Assembly: GCA_032622095.1 (NCBI GenBank)
Contig: CP136069.1
Location: 2,889,462-2,953,461, forward strand
DNA: 64,000 nucleotides
Source: Siphonodentalium dalli
Lineage: Eukaryota > Mollusca > Scaphopoda > Gadilida > Siphonodentaliidae
Direction of reading: 5' to 3'
Shown: positions 42,901 to 54,900 of the stretch, one piece after another
Layout: the number at the start of each line of letters is the position of its first letter
How positions within the stretch are numbered: the first letter of the stretch is position 1
Notes under the pieces: model-generated
Told to the model about the DNA's origin: nothing
Databases searched by the model: none
Seen by the model: only the letters and a program-made list of their open reading frames with translations
Program-made: the position numbers and the translations under genes

Positions 42901-45900
42901 AGTAGCGATGGAATTATTGTTAAATAAATTTCCACGCATTAAAACGTCAAAATAATTCCCACGAAATTATGATATTTCCGGCGGAGAATCACGTGGCATT
43001 TTTGATATCTGACAAATTCAATCATACCTTATAGGTGCTATAATAATTCCATAGATGTATTTCTCACAATAATCTGTGCGCCTCGTAAGGCCTTGAAATG
43101 GTATCTGGTTTTGACATTGATAAACCAAGATGTTAATGTTATCAACTTTAAGTTCGAATGTGACCAACACATCTGGATCAGTGGTATAGAACCATAAAAC
43201 AACAAAGTATTATGAGAAAGAATGTTGTTCATAACATTATGATAGATAGCGTCAGTAGCGATGGTAATTATTGCTAAATAAATGTCCACGCGTAAATAAA
43301 TTCCCACGAAATTAGGAGACTTCCGTTAAAGAATCACGTGGTATTTTTTATATCTGACAAATTATATCATACCTTATAGGTTCTATAATAATTACATAGA
43401 TGAATTGTTCACAGTAGTCTATGCGCCTCGTAAGGCCTTGAAATGGCGGCTGATTATGGCGAAATGTGCGCATCGTATCGATTTTCATATTCGAAAATTT
43501 TGAAGTCAGCCGCCTATTCGAAAAACACGAACAATTATATGTTTGAAACGAAACGGTCCGTGAATTCGAAACGATAATTATAAAAACGAACGCGTAGGCG
43601 ACCAGTAATTATTGTATCGATAAATTGAATTTGTCGCTATTGTTAAACGACAAATTCGGAAAAATACTCCCTTATGATCCGTTCGGTTGTAGCAGAAAAA
43701 TAAAACTGGCTAATTCAGTGAATTATATTGGGACTGCGCATGCGTGACTGATACCGAGGCAAGCCACTGACCATTAGTTACCGTAGGCGACCAATAAAAG
43801 TTAACCCTTTTCTGCTATGGTTTACAAACGCAGGACATTATCCATATAGTTCAGTGTGAGGGCTTCCTTTGGCGGAAATATACCTGGTAGTTATCGTTGC
43901 ATAGTGTCAGTTTTTTTAATACCAACACATACACCATTGTACATGTATGTCTATCATATTCGATGTTTGAAACATAACTAATTTCTGTTTTCTAGTTTCC
44001 TATTTTCGTGTTATCATTTGACAGCTTGGTAAAATTGAAAATTGTAATAAAATGGTTCAACGTGGGCCTTTTTTCCAGACGCGGCTATGCCCGAGAATCA
44101 AAACACTTTTTTTTTTGGCTTTATCACTAAATTATCACGAAATTTGACCATATTACCACTTGAATTTAGAGTTATCCATCTTCATCCGCAATTTTGTCCG
44201 AGACCCTCCATTTGACCACGTGTTTCTGGGCCACATATTATTACACATCTTGAGAAATAACAAAATTCAAAAATCGATATCTGATCACTCTGAGCTTTGA
44301 TGGGTGGGTTCCTCGACTTGAATCAAATATTTTAAACTCCACGAATCCAAGGAAATAGTAATTTAGGAGTGTCTGATCAGATTGAGTACCTTTAACATGT
44401 GTTATGTAAAGCTGTGTCTCGTATTAGAAGGAACAGAACATGTTCTCATCTTTGTGCTGTTCAATTTTGATACAATACAAATGTATTGTAACTATTTAAC
44501 CCTTTACCCAACAGAACGGCCCTGTGCCAATGCATTCTCTTATATATGCGAGTCGACCATAGAGAATGCATTGGCTTAACACATTAAAAATTATAAAATT
44601 GTTAAAGAATGTAAGAAAAAATGGTAAAAAGTGTTAAAAAAAGATCGACTCGCATATATAAGAGAATGCATTGGCACAGGGCATAACTGTAGCCATCACA
44701 ATGAACCAGTTCCAATGATATCCATATTTGTATGGTGTTATTGAGACAGACCGAAGATATTTTAGGCTGTTGAAGCTTTATTTGGCCGGTTTTGGCCGTT
44801 TTGCTGGGTAAAGGGTTAACCAAGGCTCAAAATAATTTCTTTTTTACTGCCTATCAAAACAACAGGCACGAAATGGATGGTGTCGGTCATTTCAAAATGG
44901 TACAGGTCTGTCATTTTTCAGATATACTGTTTGAGACAGTATTTAAATTTCCAATCAACATGTTATTCGTCAATAATGCGCACATTTTAGTGAGCGCCCA
45001 ATTGCATCCTGGGAAAAACCCATGTTATTTTTGTTTTCAAAAGTTTTAAAACTTTACTTCAATTAATAAATACACATGCAATTCACAAACGACATAATTT
45101 ATATTCACTCTTAATTGATCTGAAATTAAAAAAGAATTATTTTTTACTTTCAATGTCCTATTTGGCTAGTAGTGGCTCCTTGGATGTACCCAGACAGACA
45201 CATATTGCTTAAAAACTTGCATTGGACAAAATGTCCGACAGATACAGAATTGCACTGGACATAAGCTATTTTTCGTCGAACAATGACTGAATCAAACGGC
45301 GCCCAGCTACATCGACGAACTGACCCGGCACCGGCTGAGCTACAGTGGGGAGTGGGCAGTTTGACCTGGATGTCCAGGCTCCCGGCCGACGAACTGCAAG
45401 TTTGAGCCTTTTATTTAACACTTTCTTTCTATTATTAATCTCGCACAACAGGCTAGCATCACTAAATTCACCCTCTGGAGACCTCATTCTTCATATGTCA
45501 GACACACTATTTCAAGACTGGTTCAGTAATGTAAGACATGCATCTCAGACATCACTGATAAAGTATAATGTTTAACCCACAGGGAGCCTCACGCAGATGG
45601 AAGCATGCACCATGGAGTGTCGTCTGCTTCAGTCTTTTTGGGGCTCTCTATGGGTTAGACACACTATTTCAAGGCTTGGTTCAGTAAGACATGCATCTCA
45701 GACATCACTGATAAAGTTTAATGTTTAACCCACAGGGAGCCTCACAAAGATGGAAGCATGCACCATGGAGTGTCGTCTGCTTCAGTCTATTTGGGGCTCT
45801 CTATGGGTTAGACACACTATTTCAAGGCTTGGTTCAGTAAGACATGCATCTCAGACATCACTGATAAAGTTTAATGTTTAACCCACAGGGAGCCTCATGC

Positions 45901-48900
45901 AGATGGAAGCATGCACCATGGAGTGTTGTCTGCTTCAGTCTATTTGGGGCTCTCTATGGGTTAGACACACTATTTCCAGGCTTGTATATAAGTACCTGGA
46001 AATATTTCTGGGCCGTTTCCAAATTGCCGACTTGTGATGAGTATTGGTTCATGGTAGCGATGTTATATTCACAAAGCATTTCGATGTCAGTCAGGTCGCA
46101 TTTATTGGCGAGGTCCTTGGCTTCGTCGCTGAAGTATTGGCTGTACTGGTATTTCCTCATCATCTTGTAGGCCGTTCCTAACTTACACATGCCTGAAATC
46201 ATTCAAATTTAACCCTTCCATGACTGGAGCTTCCTGACATTTTTGAGAAAACTCTGTGCCAATGAATTCTCCCATAGGGAGCCTCGCATATATAAGAGAA
46301 TACATTGACCTAACAATATTTACCTTGACCTTGTAGGCCAGTGCATTCTTTTATATATGAGAGGCTCCCTATGGGAGACTCGCGTATACAAGAGAATGTA
46401 CTTGCACAGGATCTTCAATGCTGCACCAGCACAACTCCCGTCATGAAAGGGGCTCCCTATGGAAGACTCGCACACAGTACCCCCAAGATGAGGCAGCTTC
46501 ATTCCACTCAAAATCGCTGCGACTAGCCGCAAATCGCAACATCTAAATGTGGCGACATCACCGCGATTTTGAGTGGAAAAGATTAGTATCCAATTTAATA
46601 CCATCGCTACTTTCAATGCCTGCTTTCGCTGCGAATGCTACAAACGCTTCAAGTGAACTCAGGATAATTGTCATTTGCAGAATGAGGACCCCAGAGGGTG
46701 AATTTATTGACGCTACCCCACATATCGGGCTAGCATCACCAAATTAACCCTCTGGGGACCTCATTCTGCAAATGACAGACACGCTTGGGAATGGTGTCTC
46801 AATAATGTAGATGATGAGTGTAGAGATCATATTCCACCAGTACAAAACCTCGAAACTTTTTTATGTTTTGACCCGTTATGACAGTGAACTTTATAACATT
46901 GATCAAACAAGACCGGGAATATATTTCTTTGTTAACCCTTTGAGTGCCAGGTCCGATTTTTGTATCAACCCATATACCCTGTGCCAATGCATTCTCTTAT
47001 ATATGTGAGTCGACCATAGGTCGCCTCGCATATATAAGAGAATGCATTGGCCTAACAATTTTTCATCATTTGTTATAATTTTTTACAATTTTTTACAATT
47101 TTAATATTTTTTTAAAATCTATAAAAAAAAAAAAAAAAAAAAAATTTTTTAGGGCCGATTTTACAGACCGTAAATTAGGGCCGATGAGATCGGCCCCTGG
47201 CACTGAAAGGGTTAATACATGTTCCTTAATAATCTACTTCACATTAGAAGGTGGTCCCAGCTCGAGATTGAATGCTTTTATATGACTTTTATTAGAACAT
47301 TGTGAACATTGAAATAATTACCCAAGAGAAATGCAATAATTGTAAGCGAAACAAAGCAAAATAGCTCACAAAGTCACTTAAATCATGCAATTTCGAGTTG
47401 GGATCTTCGCCTGCAGTGAAGTACATTATTAAGGAACAGGTAGTAACTAAGAAATATATTCCTCTCAGTGAGAGATTTCCGATAAATGGCAACAAGCCAT
47501 ATTTCCGACTAAATCCTGAAAGTTACCCATAATTCTGCTGTGGTTAAGGAGTCGATTATTTAGAGCATTACTGTATATTACCTGAAGCCTTTGTTCTATA
47601 ATCTGTACGAATACAAATGTCGATCATCTTTTCGTAGTGCTCAATGGCTTTCTGATAGTCTCCCTTTAACACGTTGGTGTCAGCCAGCATTTCGTGAGCG
47701 ATAACCATCATCTTCGTGTCCCCAGACTTTGTTGCTATGGTTATGTACTGTTCATGATAGGTGATGGCTAACTGCCAATTTTTCAGCGCTCCATACACAG
47801 ATCCCAAACAACCGTATGCTTGAGCAGTCCCCTTGCGGTCTTTATTCGCCTTCGACAGTTTTAAATATAGATTATAATATTTCAGTGCCTCGTTATATTG
47901 CCCGAGAATTTCACTTAACATTCCACAGTTATGGTGGGACTCAGAGTGAAGTTTTCCACTCATGCCGTATTTCTCGAGGTTAGATAAATATTTCTTTGCG
48001 TGGTTCAATGCCATATCCATATTCCCTATAGTCTTGTACGCGATACTAAGATTTAAATGTAAACCACATTGTAGTTCCTTTGTCCAGAAATCTGGCAGAG
48101 AGTCAACACTGCCATATTCATCTAATAACTCGGCTTCGAGCTGTGACAGCTTCTCGTAAAATATTATAGCCAAGTGCGTATCCGAATTCTCGAGGTGTAG
48201 CGTGGCAACGTTAACGAGGGCTTTAGTTTGATAGAGCTGATCATGAGCTGCTATAGCAACGCTAAGACACTCTTCATAATATGCTATAGCCGAGTCAGAA
48301 TGTTTGAGTGTCGAGTGGGTGTTGGCTATAAGCGAGTCTGAATGTTTGAGTGACGAGTGGGCGTTGGCCAATGTAAGCAAGACCCGCATCTGAATTCCTT
48401 TCTGATTGGTCTGGAACTTCTGAGCAGCTTCAAGCACTTTGATACAGAATTCATACTTTTTCTCTTGGAATAGATGAACTCCGACCTCACTCATTTTTTT
48501 GTATGGATCCATATCTGAAAATGCAAAAAGTATTCGGTTTATTGGAGTTACAATGATATGCTATACAGTAAAGCCCTAAATAATCGACTCCTTAACCACA
48601 GCAGAATTATGAATAATTTTTCAGGATTTAGTCGGAAATATGGCTTGGTGCCATTCATCGGAAATCTCTCACTGAGAGCTTTCCGATGAATGGCAACAAG
48701 CTATATTTCCGTCTAAATCTCGAAAAGTTGCCCATAATTCTTCTGTGGTTAAGGAGTCGATATTTAGGGCATTACTGTAAATGCTCAATTCTTCATAAAA
48801 AATCACTATTATATGTTTGGATTAATGGCATGCAACAAAAAAAGAAGCGAAAACTCTTGCAGTGACATGATAAAAGAAAATAATATAAACATTTCTTTGT

Positions 48901-51900
48901 GTGCTCAAATAGAAACTTTGTAGAAGTCTGAGAAGTCCAGTATTATGCAATACTTTTCTCATAACAACACGGGACCTAAGGTCTCTTTCTATCGATAACA
49001 CTATGACTGTAGTTTAACACTTTATGAATTAAATGGATTCTCCCAGTCAGTTAAAAAGTGTACATTGGAATATGGTCTATTATTCATTTGGTGGTGAAAG
49101 AAGCAGACGACAGATAAATAAAAGTGCTATAAGGAGCCCAATTTATTTGCAGAATGAGGTTCGCCGAGGGTGAATTTAGTGATGCTAGCCCTCTGGGGAC
49201 CTCATTCTGCAAATGACAGGCACACTATTTCAAACATTATACACGCCACCCAATAGGCTCATTTAACCCTTCCATGATTGGAGTTTCCTGAAATGCTTGA
49301 AAGACCGAATGTTCAGATAATAAGTTCAATGAACATTTCCTTGAGATAATTACTCCTCGATGATGGCATGTCTGTCATTTGCAGAATGAGGTCCCCAGAG
49401 GGTGAATTTAGTGACGCTATCCCACATAGCGGGCTAGCATCACTAAATTCACCCTCTGGGGACCTCATTCTACTTAGGCCTCTTCTTCTCTGGAACGTTT
49501 CTTTATTATCAAATTTCCATAGAAACTTAGATTCTATTTTTTTTAGTTTAGTTTCACTATATCACCATTACATTGCATAATCGTGGTTCCCAATGGGTGT
49601 ATACATCACATTCAATCTGAGTCAATGTCTCCCATAGCAGGTGAGGCCATGCAGAATGAGGTCCCCAGAGGGTGAATTTAGATAATAGGTGACTCTTATA
49701 TAGTTCCGATGATATGTGAAAATAGATGTATCGGTCCGCAAAGTACCATCTTTGTTTTGGCCACCACAAGTTTACAATAATGGTAATTCTTTCGGTATTG
49801 ATAAGAATAATAAGAACTGAGCCAGACACAGACAATTTTAATCCTAAAACATAAGAACTAAGATCATGTGTCAGAAATCCTTACCAAATGTCCTTGTGGC
49901 AGTGGTATCTCAACCGAGCGATGGGAGATAACTATGTCTGGAGTTTGGTGATGATCGAACTACACTTCAATATTAGCTATCTCAGTGATTTTAGAGTTAC
50001 ATAACTTTGAGTGTGTTTGACAGGTCTTGCGATGACCTACACTCCTTTAACTCTTTCACTGCCACCCGCCACCACAGACTTACCCCCCAGTGCCACGCAT
50101 CCTGTACATATATCCATGTATTTCAGGTATATATGGGTAATACATTATATCTCAAGCAGTTTCTAATATAATTAGTTGAAACTTCACATGTATATAGACA
50201 TAGGTATACCCTGTCGAATGCCACCGTGGACACGCCCACCAGGGTCACGTGACATTGGCGGCCATCTTGGATTAGTGGCTATTTGCCTGTATATGTACAT
50301 TTTGTGTGGGTATGAATGGGTGTGTTGTTTGTTTTCTAATTTTCAACCCAATTATACGATGTCCAACAGTAAGGTACACGGGAGCTACCTATATGAACCC
50401 ACTTTGGACATAAAATAGATCACGTGACCTTGGCGTCCATTTTGGATTTATGCAAGTTGCCACCTATTTGTAGCAAAATGGGATACAATGGTGCACTTTG
50501 TTGAGTTCGTGCTTTTGTTGCTTGAATATTCCCTGATAGGTACAATTCCAAATATAGATATATATATAACCATACTCATATGTATATATACCTGCAGGGG
50601 GACATATGACCCTGCTCCGCCCCTTATAAGTCACGTGATCTTGGCGGCCATCTTGAATTTCAGGAAAATTGGGTTTTACAATGATTTATGTGAATTATAT
50701 GGGTCACGCGGGCGTACGCATGGTCAACTCACCAGCATAATTGATTTACTTGCCTGTTATCACCACTGGAAAACGATACAATAGACAAGGGTTGTTCAAA
50801 ACCAGTAAAGGTGTATTATAAATAATAGGTAAAAGTATCTTATGCGACGCAGGCGACCCTCGATCATTAGATTATAGAGGTTAGTTACCCACCCGCCACC
50901 CTATCCCGCCACCCATAGTATCTTATGCGCCGCAGGGGCCCCTATAGAGGCTACTGCCCACATAACTAATAGGTATAATTATCTTATGCGCCGCAGGTGC
51001 CCCTCGATCATTGGAGTATAAAGGTTAGTTACCCACCCACAACCCCATCCCGCCACCCATAGTATCTTATTTGCCGCAGGCGCCCCTATAGAGGCTACTG
51101 CCCACATAAATAATAGGTATAAGTAACTTATGCGCCGCAGGCGCCCCTCGATCATTAGAGTATAGAGGTAATAACAATAACTTCTTCAGTCCTGAGTCTT
51201 TTGCGAGCAGCCATTTTCGACTGATAACCACGTGCTAACAACAATGACGCAATATTCCGGCTCTGACTGTACACCCATAACGTCAGAAATAGCATTTCCT
51301 TGAGGACATTGTCGCTTTAAATTGTTCGCGTGCAACAGTACTACAGATAAATACATTGTACACTGTCAAACATGCCGGAAAGAATAGAGTTATATCCCAT
51401 ACATTAGACTACATACCAAATTCGCAAAAATGCGCGATTGGCAGCGTCTCCGAAGTTCGCATTTATGCGCATTTGGCAGCGAAAGAGTTAATACTATCTC
51501 AGTGATTTTAGAGTTACGTACCTTTGAGTGTGTCGAGTAGATCTTGTGATGATCGACCTACACTCATTCAATGCCATCTTGGTGATTTTAGAGTTACGTA
51601 CCTTTGAGTGTGTTCAACAGATCTTCTGATGACCTACATTCCTTCACTGCTAGTTCTGCAATTTTGTCCGAGATTTCTACTTCCTGTCCCGAGCTAACGT
51701 TTGATGCAGCAATGAACGAGTTTATGGCATTTTTGTTTTCGTTTTTCTTCATGAATGATATGCCTTGAATGTAGTGCCCCTAGAAAATAACAATAACACA
51801 TTAGCCATTTTTATCACATAATATCTCATATTTTTTAGTAAGACACATGTGTATTATTGTCATGGGCATGAGTGACGTAAGGGCTTAGCGTCATCATATC

Positions 51901-54900
51901 GATGTCAATGCTATAACTTTTTCAGGTCTGTTAATTATTCAATTAAAATTATCAATTGAAAACAAGAAATGTCATGACGCACACCATTCTGATCAATACA
52001 TGGCTATTTCAATAAGAAATGGGAACTAATATCTTCGGTCTGTCTCAATAGAACCATACAAATATGGATATCATTGGAACCGGCTCCTTGACCACATTGT
52101 GATAGTTACAGTTATGCCCTGTGCCAATGCATTCTCTTATATATGCGAGTCGACCATAGGTCGCCTTGCATATATAAGAGAATGCATTGGCCTAAAAAAA
52201 ATCTTTTTTTAACACTTTTTACCATTTTTTCTTACATTCTTTAACAATTTTATAATTTTTAATGTATTAGGCCAATGCATTCTCTTATATATGCGAGGCG
52301 ACCTATGGTCGACTCGCATATATAAGAGAATGCATTGGCACAGGGCCCTTCTAAAGCAATGATCACTCATACTGATCGAGTCTGCGCCTCCATAATTTGA
52401 TATATCATTATATAGTTATTTATCCCTGAGGATAGGTGGAGTATGGTGTTTTCTAGGGCTGCAACGATACACTTTGTCACAATACGATACGTATCACGAT
52501 ACATGACCAACGATACGATACGTATCACGATATGCAAAAATCATGTTTTGCGAGGATTTTCGACCTAAATTGTTGAACAAAATACAGTAAATATGGGTTA
52601 TTTTCGCATACGATGACCTAAAATTGTTATATTTGTGTATCGCGATACACTTCACACGATACGATAGCAGTATCGTGTGAAATCGAATCGTGATATATCG
52701 AAATCACGATGAATCTTTGCAGGTCTAGTGTTTTCGATCTGACACTAATTCTGTTTGGATTTTGTTTGTAATGATTACCATGTTCATCAAATTCACCCTC
52801 TGGAGGCCTCATTCTACAAATGAAAGACACACTATAATCATGCAGGCTTGATCAGTAATGTAAGACATGCATCTCAAACATTACTGATAAAGTTATATGT
52901 TTAACCCACAGGGAGCCTCACACAGATGGAAGCATGCAATACAGAGTATGGTCTGCTACAGTCTATGTGGGGCTCTCTATGGGTTAGACACACTAGTGTA
53001 AGGCTTGGACCTGTGTCAGGCTGCAATTCTGGTATTTTTGCTTGAATGGAAGCTTAAAAACAATTTGAATACTGAAAATTACGCCTGAACAATTGTGTTT
53101 CATAGCAATTACATCAGGTGATGTTTGCGAAGATTTAGCTTTCTCACATGATTAGCACTATTTTCCGATGTAATATTAGAGCGTAATAGACACGTGTAAT
53201 ATCATCGCATTCAATGACGTCACGCTGCTCTTTGGGACAATGTTCGCTGGCTGCAGTTAATTGTTGTTCTTTTCGATAAAATTTTAGCGATTATATGATC
53301 ATGTGATAAAAAGTATCTCAAACTCGTTCTATTTTATACGTAATTTATCAACAACTAAATTCGATTTGAGCCGAGGTTTACCGGTTGATAAATTCCGTAT
53401 AAAATAGTAACTCGTTTGAGATCCTCTATTCTTTACATGATCCTACCATTATTCCATTCAATAAACCCATTCTATAAATTGTGATATTAAACGTTCATTT
53501 AATAACAGGAAATAGTGCCTGTTGACCTTTGACTTCCGGTTTGTCATCTGTTTACATTCCACATGCCTAGTCTCAAAATACTATGGCTTCCAATATTTTT
53601 CCAACAAACTATAATGAATGAAAAGCTTGAAAAGTTATGTCATTAAATATACGCCATTAAATACGCAAAGGAGTCTTTATTTATCTGGGAAATTTCTTTA
53701 CGTGGGCAAACTACGCATAGTTGATTTGTTGATTTAAGTATGATTTTCCTAGGTTTTGGATCCTGTAATAAATAGAATCTACAACTCGTCCCGTTTATAG
53801 TGGGATTTACAAAACTCATCCCGTAAATTATGTCCTCGCCAAAGGTTCGGTCCAGACCTAATTTGCTGGACTCGTCCCGTAAATTCCGCTATAAACTGGA
53901 GACTCTATATAGACCACACCTACAGAGATTTGAGAGATAAAACGTATATTTTTATTCGAAATTACAATCAAGTCTGCAAATAGCGTGTCTGTCATTTGCA
54001 GAATGAGGTCCCCAGAGGGTGAATTTAGTGACGCTATCCCACATAGCGGGATAGCATCACCAAATTCACCCTCTAGAAACCTCATTCTGTTGGGCCTCAT
54101 CTTCTGGAAAGTATCTATATTCTCAAATTAACATTGTTTTAGTTATGTTTTCCCTTCTGGGAAGTTTCTATATCCCCTAATTTGCAGAAGATAAAATTAA
54201 TAATAAAGGTGCCCAATAGGTGAACAATCAGGGAACTTCAATCTGATCCTAGGTCTACCCTAGCAATTGAGGGCCTAAGCAGAATGAGGTTCCCAGAGGG
54301 TGAATTTGATGATGCTAGCCCGCTGTGCGGGATAGTGTAACTAAATTCACCCTCTGGGGACCTCATTCTGCAAATGGCAGGCACACTAAACTCAGGCTTG
54401 TTAGAGACAGGGATACATACCTGGAAATTATTGAGTTCGATTGATATGATGGTCTCAGCATCACTGACAGCGCTGGCTACATCATTTGCAGAATGAGGTC
54501 CCCAGAGGGTGAATTTAGTGATGCTATCCCGCATAGCGGGCTAGCATCACCAAATTCACCCTCTGGGGACCTCATTCTGCATGGCCTCATCTGCTATGAG
54601 AGACATAGACTCAGATTGAAGTTCCCAAATGGTGAATATTGTGATGTACACCCATTGTGAACCTCGATTATGCAATGTGTTGTCTGTCAATTTGGGGATA
54701 AAGAAACTAAACTAAAAAAGAAATAGAATCTATGGGAAGAAACTCTCCAGAGAAGATGAGATGAATTTAGTGATGCTAGCCTGCTGTGTGGGATAGCGTC
54801 ACTAAATTCACCCTCTGGGGACCTCATTCTGCAAATGGCAGGTACACTAAACTCAGGCTTGTTAGGTAAAGGGATACATTTTGTCACGATACGATACATA

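Larger units (their letters stand above)
38962..43880. mobile_element. Large (4.9 kb) DNA element related to the one at 24626
   Basis: Ends CCGACAAAGGAAGCCCTCAC and GTGAGGGCTTCCTTTGGCGG, continuing as ACTGAACTATATGG like its 6-kb relative. Internal matches to that relative include CCAAATGCAGGTGGTCC and the block near 41350-41460. It also carries a separate CpG-rich MITE (42302-42653) and a 340-bp tandem duplication (42750-43440). Transposase not recognised. Confidence 0.75.
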
